A stretch of DNA of 64,000 bases, taken from Virgibacillus sp. NKC19-3. GTDB taxonomy: Bacteria > Bacillota > Bacilli > Bacillales > Amphibacillaceae. Shown one piece after another: positions 24,485-34,378 of the stretch. The notes below the pieces were generated by a model. The model did no database searches. It was not told where the DNA came from and saw nothing but the letters and a program-made list of their open reading frames with translations. The stretch's first letter is position 1; each line of letters begins with the position of its first letter. The DNA is taken from positions 434,001 through 498,000 of the forward strand of contig NZ_JAGYHC010000001.1 in assembly GCF_019837165.1 (NCBI RefSeq), read 5' to 3'. The position numbers and the translations under genes were made by a program.

Positions 24485-25585
24485 TTACCTCTCATTGTTT
24501 TTGCCGTCCTCGTTCTTCTGCAAAACGGATTCCAAATATTGTCTATTGTGTAAAATACGTTGATCTTCCGGGCGATAGCTTCGAGCAATTTCATTATGAT
24601 AGTAAGCAGACTTGTAATCGCCCAACTGATCATAACAAACACAAAGTTGCAAATGTGGAAGCCATGTGAAACTAGGCATATTGACAAATCCCATTCCATC
24701 TTTGGGCTGATCGGTTCTTGCTGCGATATCATACCAAAATATGGCGTTTCGACATTCCCCTTTTTGTAAAAAATGATAGCCCAATCGACAGCAAAATTCG
24801 GCACGAGGGCGGTCATATGCAAATGATCGGAACACGGCTTGAAGCGCTTTTTCCGGTTGATCCAATTCCAAATAGCAGTCGGCAAGTCTTCCGCAAGCAG
24901 TTATGTTATCTTCCAACCAACCAAGCCCTGTAGCAAGAAATTTGTCATAAAAATAGACGGCCCGCTCAAACATATGATGATCAGTCAACTCATTGGCAAA
25001 GTAGAATAAATCCCGCGGCGTAAAGTTTCCCCCTTGAGCTAATCGGCTTTCATAGATCCGTAGATTTCGATCAGAATTATGGTGCAATTTATGATGCGTC
25101 ACGGCAATATCACTGTTGAATATATTACCACCAACTTCTAGATATTCGTGTACCGCACCAATCCACCGAAAATTCCGTTCACGTTTCAGAAGGCGATGGC
25201 GTCTCACGCTAAATGTCACGTTTGCATATTCATCAAAGGCAAGGTGATAATCCATGGTGACCGCGTCCGTTTTCGAATCAAGGGTATCTTTCATTTTTGC
25301 CAATTTTCTTTGATCCTTTTCCAGTAACACATCATCGGCGTCAAGCCAAAAAATGTAATCTTTTGTCGCATGTTCAAAAGCAAAATTCCGAGCTGCCGCA
25401 AAATCATCCACCCATGTAAAATCATATATTCGATCCGTATAATCCATTGCTATTTCCTTGGTTTGATCTGTTGATCCGGTATCAATAATATTGATTTCGT
25501 CAACCAGGTGCTTCACGGACTCCAAGCAACGTCCAATAACATCTTCTTCATTCCTTACAATCATACAAAGACTAATTGTAACCAT
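24485..25585 (-). CDS. family 2 glycosyltransferase with C-terminal TPR-like region
   Basis: A 366-residue protein. Residues 1-200 form a GT-A domain (ISLCMIVRNEEDVIGRCLESV, IIDTGSTDQT, WVDDFAAARNFAFEHATKDYIFWLDADDVL with its DAD metal motif, RWIGAVHEYLE). Residues about 205-350 are helical tetratricopeptide-like repeats (ERAVYFYDKFL, ACGRLADCYLELDQPEKALQA, QLCVCYDQLGDYKSAYYHNEIA). Enzymes of this build glycosylate proteins in Bacillus, including exosporium collagen-like proteins, and such a protein is encoded 1.6 kb away at 27218. That link is inferred from proximity only. Confidence 0.88.
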   Translation of the reverse strand: MVTISLCMIVRNEEDVIGRCLESVKHLVDEINIIDTGSTDQTKEIAMDYTDRIYDFTWVDDFAAARNFAFEHATKDYIFWLDADDVLLEKDQRKLAKMKDTLDSKTDAVTMDYHLAFDEYANVTFSVRRHRLLKRERNFRWIGAVHEYLEVGGNIFNSDIAVTHHKLHHNSDRNLRIYESRLAQGGNFTPRDLFYFANELTDHHMFERAVYFYDKFLATGLGWLEDNITACGRLADCYLELDQPEKALQAVFRSFAYDRPRAEFCCRLGYHFLQKGECRNAIFWYDIAARTDQPKDGMGFVNMPSFTWLPHLQLCVCYDQLGDYKSAYYHNEIARSYRPEDQRILHNRQYLESVLQKNEDGKNNER

Positions 25586-25958
25586 AACTTCACGCTCCTA
25601 CCATTTATCATTATTACTATGAATATTCTTGAGGGAAGCGTTATGTTCTTCAAGTGAGTACAAAAATCGTGAGAAAGAGTTTTTAAATTGGATAAGCGAA
25701 GTGGAAGTGGGGATTGAGATTATAAAAAAGGCGGCGCACATCTTCGAAAAACCAGCATTAAAATTTAAGCTTTTATTTACGAGCACCGCCACAAATTTCG
25801 TATAGTGAAGATGTGTGGAGAAGTTTCTACTAGTGGCCATTTTAAGAGGTTTCATGCCGACTAGAGTGAGAGGCAAAAAAAGGTGAAACTCATACAATTT
25901 TACTTTTATGAAAGGCGTAAAACCTATGGAAACTCACGAATTTGTGGGATAAATTATA
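25586..25958. other. 373-base gap without a recognisable gene
   Basis: AT-rich sequence between the glycosyltransferase and the glycosylase-like gene, both on the minus strand. CACATCTTC near 25738 and GAAGATGTG near 25807 form a nine-base inverted pair. The open frames here have no ribosome site and no recognisable motif. Confidence 0.4.
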
Positions 25959-26741
25959 CTAATTTTCTTTTCTATAACGAGCCCAATAATCGATGTTGTC
26001 TATCAAATAATTTTTATATTTATTAAATTCGGAAACTCTGTGCCCATTTGCTCCCGATGGATGAGGAAACCTTGTTAGACAAACCTGATTAATTCTTCCT
26101 TTTTGCTTTAATTCATTTATAATATTATCTACTCCTTTGCCTAAAGGAATTAATAGAGAAGAATTTGGTAACGAATTCATTTCCTCTACAAACTCGTGAT
26201 ACGCATATTTAGAAAGGAGAGGGCTATTATCAATTTTAGGTTGATGAGCAGTATAATTTTTATTCTTGTGAAAAACGGGAAATTTAATCAATGATGTTGT
26301 ATGTAATAGTACTCTACTTCCATCAAACATATACCTAGTACTAGGAAGACCAAGTGCACAATGCAGTTTACACTCATCCAACATATATATTAAATTCGTC
26401 CTCATTGTGCCCGAAAAACTTGCCGCTTTTTTTGTCTCTTTAAGCATTATAGTTGTACTCCATTTTCTTTCCCTGTCTAAAGTTATAAAGGTCTCGAATG
26501 CTTTCTTCATTTGTGTCCATCCAGGAGTAATTCCAACAATAACAATTTTTGCTTTATTATTGACGTATTCGTTATGAGGGGAATAATACATTTTTAAATT
26601 GTTTTCTTTTTCTATAAGAAAATTAGTATTCATCAAATCTTCTTTTTTTAATTCTCTGATGTCGGGTAATTGTTCTATAAACTTTAAATATCGAGATAAC
26701 ATTACTTTCTCCTTTAAATAATTATAAGTTTCCTTAGACAT
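25959..26741 (-). CDS. uracil-DNA glycosylase-superfamily-like protein
   Basis: A 260-residue soluble protein with motifs that fit the uracil-DNA-glycosylase fold: IVIVGITPGWTQ (motif 1, water-activating loop, about residues 77-88), LLIPLGKGVDNIIN (core strand) and RFPHPSGANGHR (like the HPS motif 3, about 225-236). It is divergent from the characterised families and from known UDG types, so substrate and activity are unknown. Its composition is more AT-rich than the neighbours, hinting at transfer. GGAGA precedes a start near 26703, and the frame also starts at 26741. Confidence 0.6.
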   Translation of the reverse strand: MSKETYNYLKEKVMLSRYLKFIEQLPDIRELKKEDLMNTNFLIEKENNLKMYYSPHNEYVNNKAKIVIVGITPGWTQMKKAFETFITLDRERKWSTTIMLKETKKAASFSGTMRTNLIYMLDECKLHCALGLPSTRYMFDGSRVLLHTTSLIKFPVFHKNKNYTAHQPKIDNSPLLSKYAYHEFVEEMNSLPNSSLLIPLGKGVDNIINELKQKGRINQVCLTRFPHPSGANGHRVSEFNKYKNYLIDNIDYWARYRKEN

Positions 26742-28186
<1,445 letters not shown>

Positions 28187-28355
28187 GGTTTTCAAGCTCT
28201 GAAGTTATGCGTGAAGGGAGACAGAACTAGGGCTATTACTTGGAATTAGGAAGTCTCCTCTAACTGAAAGAAGCGTTTTGCTAAATAACAATATTTCTCT
28301 CCATGGTTGCAGATAGTAGGACCTTGTGATTTCATGTAGAAATCATTCACATTCT

Positions 28356-28396
28356 AAAACGGCTAATAATTCACAGATGAATTATTGACCGTTTTT
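28356..28396 (+). terminator. rho-independent terminator after the collagen-like gene
   Basis: AAAACGG..AATAATTCA pairs with TGAATTATT..CCGTTTTT around CAGA, a stem of about 16 pairs with a two-base internal loop. The rest of the gap to 28558 shows nothing recognisable. Confidence 0.8.
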
Positions 28397-28558
28397 CATA
28401 TAGAAAATTGTTAAATAGTTCAAATTTATATAGGAAAGAATAACAACTTCCACTTATTTCTTGAATTATAAGGATAGTAGATTCTCCGTTAAACTCGCAT
28501 CTTGAAGTTGGAATTTTCCGGACGGTTAGGTCGGTGAAAAAGGAACACATTTATATTT

Positions 28559-29470
28559 TCATAGTTCACCAGACTTAATGTTCTTATACAACTTCAGCGT
28601 ATCCGCTATTTGCTCGTTATTTGGATGACTAATGTCATCTAAGGGAGCTCCCATCACAATACTTATATATTCGCGATTATTTACCAAGCCAAGTGTTGCC
28701 CAGTTTTCTCCAGCTTGTTCGGTTGTACCTGACTTTCCACCAATAATTTCAAAATCATTTTGTTCTCCTTTATCAAGAGCTGAGAGAACGGTGGATGCTA
28801 ACATGATTCCATCAGGATGGGCTGTCGTCGATGTTGTCTGATATGTCTCTTTTGTAAAAACTGTTCTAAAATCTTCATTATCTAATGCATAATCCAAAAG
28901 TTTGGCCATGTCAGCCGCTGTCGTATATTGCTCTTTATGATCGAGCCCCTCTGGATTCGTAAAATGTGTGTTATCCAGCTCTAATTCATCCGCTTTGGCA
29001 TTCATCATTTCCACAAAATTTTCCACACTTCCTGCCACATGAATAGCTAAAGAGTTAGCGGCTTCAGCACCTGAAGGTAAGATCGTTCCATATAACAGAT
29101 CGCGATAGGTGACAGATTCCCCGGCAGCAAAACCAGCCATCGACGTATTGTTGGCAAACATGTCACGCTGTGTTTTCGTGTCTATAGGGGCAGGTGCAGA
29201 TAAGTCGTCAATATGCTCCAATGTTAGAATCGTTGTCATGATTTTTGTAAGCGATGCAGGATATGCTTTCGATTGCGCATTCTTTTCATGGATCACTTCT
29301 TCTGTTTCTCGATCAACCACATAAATGTACTGGCTGGCGTAATCTTCGATGTGAAAGAAGGGGAAATCTTTTTGGAATTCTATGTTCACTTTCGATCCCA
29401 TATAAAAAAACAAGACTATGATAACTGTCATGATCAGCAACCATTTTACAATCCTTAAAAACCTTTGCAT
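28559..29470 (-). CDS. D-alanyl-D-alanine carboxypeptidase (PBP5-like) under VanRS-like control
   Basis: A 303-residue membrane-anchored enzyme. The N-terminal helix (residues about 8-24) is a signal anchor. Active-site motifs are S73-L-T-K76, SGAEAAN at about 133-139 and KSGTT in the IIGGKSGTTEQAG block. It should trim the terminal D-Ala from peptidoglycan stems. GGAAG lies seven bases before the ATG at 29470; the longer frame to 29584 has no site. It is divergent from a VanRS-like pair with VanR-like boxes between them. Confidence 0.88.
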   Translation of the reverse strand: MQRFLRIVKWLLIMTVIIVLFFYMGSKVNIEFQKDFPFFHIEDYASQYIYVVDRETEEVIHEKNAQSKAYPASLTKIMTTILTLEHIDDLSAPAPIDTKTQRDMFANNTSMAGFAAGESVTYRDLLYGTILPSGAEAANSLAIHVAGSVENFVEMMNAKADELELDNTHFTNPEGLDHKEQYTTAADMAKLLDYALDNEDFRTVFTKETYQTTSTTAHPDGIMLASTVLSALDKGEQNDFEIIGGKSGTTEQAGENWATLGLVNNREYISIVMGAPLDDISHPNNEQIADTLKLYKNIKSGEL

Positions 29471-29676
29471 GCTGCTTCTTCCTTTCATTAATTGATTCAC
29501 GTAATTATACTGCAGGGTAAAAGTTGTAGGACTCGATGCCGTATGAGATCCAACAAGTAAGGACCCTCGTATATGAACTCGCATTTGGAAGGCGAAAATA
29601 AGATAAAATCAATGTTTCTACATGCATCATACTAAAATCAAGCGTTTGGTTTATTTGTTTTTCCTATGGAAAATCC

Positions 29677-29715
29677 TAAGATTTTATAAATAAAATCTTA
29701 CGAAATTCTTACGAA
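29677..29715. promoter_or_regulatory. VanR-like boxes and adjoining palindrome
   Basis: TCTTACGAA occurs at 29696-29704 and 29707-29715, 11 bases apart; on the other strand each reads TTCGTAAGA, close to the VanR consensus TCGTANGAAA. A perfect 24-base palindrome (TAAGATTTTAT plus its complement) overlaps the first box at 29677-29700. The site lies between the carboxypeptidase and the VanRS-like genes. Confidence 0.6.
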
Positions 29716-29937
29716 GCATTTGGCAATGCAATGCCCATTGATGGCCTCATTCGCTATATACGCAGGTTTTGGATTATAGGAAAACGGGGTAATTGTTTCC
29801 CTTTTGAAAGAGCATAAAATGAGCACACCTATTGAAAAGATATTTTTTTACTATTAATGTTAAGACGTAGTGGGGTGAGATAAGGTTTGATGTCAATCTT
29901 GAAAAAGAAGCCATTGAACCATGAAAGGGGTGAGAGC

Positions 29938-30645
29938 ATGACAACAAACGTGTTGGTTGTAGAAGATGAAACGGAAATTGCAGATTTAATTGAATTATAC
30001 CTGACGAATGAAGGGTTAAGCGTTCATCGATGTTCGAACGGAAAAGATGCATTACAATGTATCCAAACGACTGCTTTTGATTTAGTGTTACTGGATATTA
30101 TGCTGCCGGAGATGGATGGTTTTACGCTCTGTCAACGTATCCGAGAAACCTATCATTATCCTGTTATCATGCTTACTGCAAAAGTCGAGGAGATCGACAA
30201 AATTACCGGATTAACGCTGGGTGCGGATGATTACATGACGAAGCCCTTTAACCCATTGGAGATGGTTGCCCGTGTAAAAGCCCAATTAAGAAGGTTCAAG
30301 CAATATAACCATACCAAAGAAAACGAAAAAACAGCCCTGGCTAATCCCCAAATGTACGAGTTTGCCGGATTGTACATCAATAAACGTAATCATAAATGCT
30401 TCCTGTATGGGAAAGAACTGTCTCTCACACCGCTCGAATTTTCCATCCTATGGTACATGTGTGAAAATAAAGGAAAGGTTGTATCATCCGAGGAGCTATT
30501 CGAAGCCGTTTGGGGGGAAAATTACCTGGATAACAATAATACGGTGATGGCTCATATTGGCCGTTTACGAGAAAAAATGAACGAGAAAGCCAGAAATCCG
30601 AAATTTATTAAAACAGTGTGGGGAGTTGGCTATACCATTGAGTAA
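29938..30645 (+). CDS. VanR-like OmpR-family response regulator
   Basis: A 235-residue regulator: receiver domain (VVEDE, phospho-acceptor Asp53 in LLDIMLPEMDG, TKPFNPLE) and winged helix (LSLTPLEFSILWYMCENKGKVV, FIKTVWGVGYTIE). GGGGTGAG lies six bases before the ATG at 29938; the frame is open to 29887 but without a site. The kinase gene overlaps its end. VanR relatives sense glycopeptide or cell-wall stress; here the nearest target is the carboxypeptidase gene, and no vanHAX ligase genes are visible, so this is regulation without the resistance cassette. Confidence 0.9.
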   Translation: MTTNVLVVEDETEIADLIELYLTNEGLSVHRCSNGKDALQCIQTTAFDLVLLDIMLPEMDGFTLCQRIRETYHYPVIMLTAKVEEIDKITGLTLGADDYMTKPFNPLEMVARVKAQLRRFKQYNHTKENEKTALANPQMYEFAGLYINKRNHKCFLYGKELSLTPLEFSILWYMCENKGKVVSSEELFEAVWGENYLDNNNTVMAHIGRLREKMNEKARNPKFIKTVWGVGYTIE

Positions 30646-31738
30646 TCCAAGAGCAAGCTATGCAGGAAATGACTTAAAACGAGCCATTATTTATAAATTT
30701 TTCGTAAAGGTGCTTTCATTTACAGTTGGCTTGGTATTCCTTTTTTTATGTGCGAAATTCGTTCTATCCATGTTCACGTGGCCAACGGATAATGTTATAT
30801 ACCGTATTCTACTTTATCCGAATGATAATCCTATTATGTTTCTTTCATTTTGTTGGATGATCGGACTTATTATCATTGTTTTCATCCATTGGAAAAAGAC
30901 GATTTATTATGTTGATACCATTATAGAAGCGAGTAATAACCTCGCTTCCTCGAATGAGGATTTCATTCAATTACCGGGGGGACTGAAACAGGTGGAAGAT
31001 CAAATGAACCAAATGAAACAAAGCGCCATGGAGAATGACCGATTGGTAAAAGAAGCGGAACAACGAAAAAATGACCTGATTGTCTATCTTGCTCATGATC
31101 TAAAAACACCACTTACCTCCGTCATTGGTTATTTAACCTTGCTTCATGATGAACAGGAGATTTCAAGCGAGCTGCGCCAAAAATATACGTCTATTTCATT
31201 AGATAAAGCTATTCGTTTAGAAGATTTAATTAATGAATTTTTTGAAATTACGCGTTTTAACTTAAGCAACCTAAGCCTTGAGCTCAGTCACGTGAATCTC
31301 ACTCGAATGTTTGAACAAATAACCTTTGAATTCCAACCACTGCTTCATGAAAAAAAACTGGATTTTCAGCTCATCTCTCCGAATCAACTTGATATGAAGT
31401 GTGATGTGGGCAAAATGGAGCGCGTGTTTGATAATATTATCCGAAATGCCATTAGCCATAGTTTCTCTGATAGTACGATCACTATAGACATCAAGGAGGA
31501 AAGCGAGGGCATTGGCATTCGCTTCGAAAATGAAGGATATACTATCCCTGAAGAAAAAATAAATCGCATTTTTGAGCAATTTTACCGCCTGGATTCCTCA
31601 CGGAGCACGAATACAGGCGGATCCGGCCTAGGACTTGCTATTGCAAAGGAAATGGTGGAACTTCATCAAGGAAGCCTTTCTGTTTCGAGCGCAGATGATA
31701 AAGTTGTATTTCACATCTATCTTCCAACCCTTTCGTAA
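30638..31738 (+). CDS. VanS-like sensor histidine kinase
   Basis: A 366-residue kinase with two membrane helices (about residues 22-46 and 66-84), DHp with His153 in YLAHDLKTPLTSVIGYL and an HATPase domain (NIIRNAISHS, FENEGYTIPEEKINRIFEQFYR, GSGLGLAIAK). The stretch KYTSISLDKAIRLEDLINEFFEITRFNL is characteristic of VanS kinases. I prefer the TTG at 30638, inside the regulator stop region, because it gives a VanS-like short N-terminus; a TTG at 30626 is the alternative. Confidence 0.88.
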   Translation: MSNPRASYAGNDLKRAIIYKFFVKVLSFTVGLVFLFLCAKFVLSMFTWPTDNVIYRILLYPNDNPIMFLSFCWMIGLIIIVFIHWKKTIYYVDTIIEASNNLASSNEDFIQLPGGLKQVEDQMNQMKQSAMENDRLVKEAEQRKNDLIVYLAHDLKTPLTSVIGYLTLLHDEQEISSELRQKYTSISLDKAIRLEDLINEFFEITRFNLSNLSLELSHVNLTRMFEQITFEFQPLLHEKKLDFQLISPNQLDMKCDVGKMERVFDNIIRNAISHSFSDSTITIDIKEESEGIGIRFENEGYTIPEEKINRIFEQFYRLDSSRSTNTGGSGLGLAIAKEMVELHQGSLSVSSADDKVVFHIYLPTLS

Positions 31739-31868
31739 CCATCAAAGGGAAAAGATGAAAAAGTGGTAAAAAATAATTTTAACCGTTTTTCCCCTTGTTC
31801 AAAGAGAGGATGTATGAGTAAATAGAGATGTCGGACCGATAATATTTCGGAAAGGAGGCTGATTGAAA

Positions 31869-31901
31869 TTGATCACAAAATATGAGGTGATTTCCGCTTA
31901 G
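31869..31901 (+). pseudogene. possible remnant of a Hol_Tox-like toxin start
   Basis: AAAGGAGGC followed about ten bases later by TTG opens a ten-codon frame (ITKYEVISA) that stops at TAG. The 'TKYE-ISA' start resembles the beginning of holin-like toxins, whose helix would follow but is missing. A hairpin (GATTTCCGC/GCGGGAATC, 31889-31909) and a terminator come straight after. Confidence 0.35.
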
Positions 31902-31916
31902 CGGGAATCATAAAAT

Positions 31917-31948
31917 AGGAGGCCGCATTTCAATTGCGGTCTTCTTTT
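31917..31948 (+). terminator. rho-independent terminator
   Basis: AGGAGGCCGCA and TGCGGTCTTCT form an 11-base stem with G-U pairs, followed by TTTTC. Between 31739 and 32081 I see only this, the hairpin at 31889-31909 and the toxin-start remnant. Confidence 0.65.
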
Positions 31949-32081
31949 CATTCTCAGTCTAATGTATGAGGAAAATGAAAAGGGTTACGTTAAATAAGAT
32001 CAGAGGGAAAGGAGTTTTATTGATGAATGAGAAAATAATGCATGCTCGACCTATACATCTTCATAGAAAGGATGTTCTTGC

Positions 32082-32372
32082 TTGTCATACAAAAATGGAA
32101 AAGAGGTGCTTCCACCTCATTTGTTAAAGGAACTACAGAAATATATTCAGGGAGAGCTTGTTTATATTCCGAAGCAAACGAATCAGCGGGCCAGGTGGGG
32201 AGAAGCCAACGGATCACGCCTCGCCCTGGCCGAAAGAAATGAAGCGATTTACCGACTATACAGGGAAGGCCGTTCCTTCGAGGAATTGGAACACATCTAT
32301 AATCTATCAGTGGATAGTATCCGTAAAATTGTCTATAAGTCCCGTGAGCGCTATTGTGAATTAAAACGATGA
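32082..32372 (+). CDS. CD3324 family DNA-binding protein (Mor-like)
   Basis: A 96-residue protein of the CD3324 type: VLPPHLLKELQKYIQGELVYIPKQ, then W-GE, RNEAIYRLYREGRSFEELEHIYNLSVDSIRKIVYKSR, a C-terminal helix-turn-helix related to the Mor/middle-operon activators. It probably binds DNA as a dimer. The start is a TTG at 32082 with AAAGGA about ten bases upstream. No partner gene is evident; a terminator follows at 32474. Confidence 0.78.
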   Translation: MSYKNGKEVLPPHLLKELQKYIQGELVYIPKQTNQRARWGEANGSRLALAERNEAIYRLYREGRSFEELEHIYNLSVDSIRKIVYKSRERYCELKR

Positions 32373-32473
32373 TCGCGCATTTTTATTTGCGGGAAGTGGG
32401 TGAAAAATGGACCAAATGAAGTAATTTTTGGCCCCGGTAAAGTATGAGGATTGGGTACAACCAATTTGAAGTA

Positions 32474-32508
32474 AAAAATCACTCAACACTTTTTGTTGAG
32501 TGATTTTT
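32474..32508. terminator. strong bidirectional terminator
   Basis: AAAAATCACTCAACA and TGTTGAGTGATTTTT form a perfect 15-base stem around a five-base loop; it serves both the CD3324 gene and the broken LysR gene coming from the other side. Confidence 0.9.
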
Positions 32509-32589
32509 ATGTCTTGGAGATCATATATGATTGGTAATAGTGATAATGGTGGGCAAAGAATAGGTAAAACCAAAGCGTCTCCTCCCGCA

Positions 32590-33125
32590 TTAATAAGAAA
32601 CATCTTCTGCCACATGAAGAAATTCCTTTACAGCCGGTGAGGCCTCTGCAATAGATGGACAGGCAAGATTCACTTCACGGCTGTTTTGAATGGTTAATTT
32701 ACGAGTCCTTATATTTTGCTGTGCCTTTAAAAACAGCTCCGGACCAATCGTGACGCCCAGTCCTACCTGCACCACGGTTTCTTTCGTGTGGAATCGATGT
32801 TCTGGATAGTATGCTACGAGCATATTGTCTTTGATAAGCGGAATAAAGTCAAAATTGGTATTCGTTTTTCCTTTGACGACAAATCCAATATCGATAATGC
32901 CAGAGCTCAACCATGCTGTAATTTCTTCGTAAGTAAAATGTAAATTCTATTTTGGGATGTTTTTTTCTGGAATTTGGTAAGCAGTTTGGGTAGTAAGCAA
33001 GAAGAAGCACTTGCAAATGTACCAATACGAATAATGCCGGTTTCTAAATTTGTTGTTAATGCGATTTCTTGCTGCATACTTTCCATTCGTTTCAATACTT
33101 CCCGTATACGCGGAAGAATAAATTC
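32590..33125 (-). pseudogene. LysR family regulator, frameshifted and missing its HTH
   Basis: Two frames carry LysR effector-domain sequence. The upstream part reads ILPRIREVLKRMESMQQEIALTTNLETGIIRIGTFASASSCLLPKLLTKFQ; a frameshift near 32930 leads to the second part, SSGIIDIGFVVKG to the C-terminus. The N-terminal helix-turn-helix is absent: the homology ends near 33125, right before the start of an MFS remnant on the other strand. It is a decayed regulator next to the decayed transporter it probably controlled. Confidence 0.78.
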
Positions 33126-33153
33126 AATGTATAAATAAGGGAGAGGATTCAAC

Positions 33154-33294
33154 ATGAAAAAGCATAGCCATCGATGGACGATTAGTTTGTTGGCTTTAGG
33201 AGCATTTGTCACAGGGACAGAAGAGTTTGTTGTCTCCGGAATATTATTTAATCATTGCTTTTCTTTCTTATTGCTGGAATTACTTCATTTGTAA
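33154..33294 (+). pseudogene. MFS transporter, N-terminal remnant
   Basis: GGGAGAGG and ATG 33154 open a frame with the first helix of an MFS exporter (RWTISLLALGAFVTGTEEFVVSGIL, the AraJ/YdhP-type signature). The sequence then jumps to a short hydrophobic run and stops. Helices 2-12 are missing apart from a possible helix in another frame (FFLIAGITSFVSFYTINSIF) up to about 33350. This is an internal deletion, divergent from the broken LysR gene. Confidence 0.7.
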
Positions 33295-33369
33295 GTTTTT
33301 ATACAATAAACTCGATTTTCTTAAGAGCTTATGATCTTTTTGAAAGGGTATGAAGATAACGCCCAATTT

Positions 33370-34263
33370 TTACTTCAAGGGAATAACATCCCGTGCTATA
33401 TCTAAGAAGGCCTTGATAGCGGGGGAAATCCACTTATCTTTATGATATAGCATTTGCGTAGTAATTTGAAAGTTCGGCATTTCCCAGGGAAGAGAGACTA
33501 GTTCGCCTCGTTCCCGCTCGGCCTTTACGGCTATTTCCGGGAGTAAAGCAATCCCAATACCAGTAATTGCACACTGTTTAATTGCTTCTGCGCTCGTAAA
33601 TTCCAAATTCGTAATACCTTCATCAATCCCTTGTTGCGCTAATGATCGATCAAAGAGTGTCCGATAAGTACATCCTTTCTCTGTAAGCAAAAACATCTCC
33701 TCTTGAAGGTCTTCTGGGCGAAGGTTTTTCTTGTTTGCGAGTGGATGGTCTGAAGCTACAAAAAGGTGGAAAGGTTCTTCCATTAAATATTCAACCGAAA
33801 GACTGGTTGATTTAACTGGCTCCTCCAACATAAAAACAATGTCCGCTCTTCCTGCATAAAGACTTTGTTTAAGTTGCTGACTGGGAAAAGGACGAAAAAT
33901 TAGCCGTATGCCAGGATAAAGAGAACGAAAAGACTGAAAAACGGCAGGTAAGCGATAAGAACAAAGGACTTCATTGGCACTGATAGTGAGGGTACCTGTT
34001 AAATCTTCATTTTCTTTCATGGCTAAATAGGCTTCATCTAAACTGTTTAACACTTTTTCGACATGTAATAAAAATCGTTTTCCGGCGTCAGTGAGAACAA
34101 TTTGTTTCCCTAGGCGGTCAATAAGTTGCGTATCCAGCTCTTCCTCTAAAGCTTGCATCTGCATGGTGACATTCGAAGGGACATAGTTCAGTGACTCAGC
34201 AGCCCGAGTAAAGTTTAGAGTGTGGGCAACTGTTCTAAAAGTAATAAGTTCGCGTATTTCCAT
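33370..34263 (-). CDS. LysR family transcriptional regulator
   Basis: A 297-residue LysR protein with the N-terminal winged helix (ELITFRTVAHTLNFTRAAESLNYVPSNVTMQMQALEE) and a substrate-binding domain containing LLTEKGCTYRTLFDRSL. AAGGATGG precedes ATG 34263; an ATG at 34284 lacks a site. It is divergent from the MetX-like gene with about 115 bases between, the usual layout for a LysR protein controlling its neighbour. Effector unknown; it is a close relative of the regulator at 14397. Confidence 0.92.
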   Translation of the reverse strand: MEIRELITFRTVAHTLNFTRAAESLNYVPSNVTMQMQALEEELDTQLIDRLGKQIVLTDAGKRFLLHVEKVLNSLDEAYLAMKENEDLTGTLTISANEVLCSYRLPAVFQSFRSLYPGIRLIFRPFPSQQLKQSLYAGRADIVFMLEEPVKSTSLSVEYLMEEPFHLFVASDHPLANKKNLRPEDLQEEMFLLTEKGCTYRTLFDRSLAQQGIDEGITNLEFTSAEAIKQCAITGIGIALLPEIAVKAERERGELVSLPWEMPNFQITTQMLYHKDKWISPAIKAFLDIARDVIPLK

Positions 34264-34378
34264 AGTATTCCATCCTTTTTTCAATTTTATTGAATGCTGA
34301 ATTCAAAAACATTCACTTTTATTAACAATAACATCCCTTTATACTAAAGACAAAGAAATGAACCAATGAAAGGAGTCA

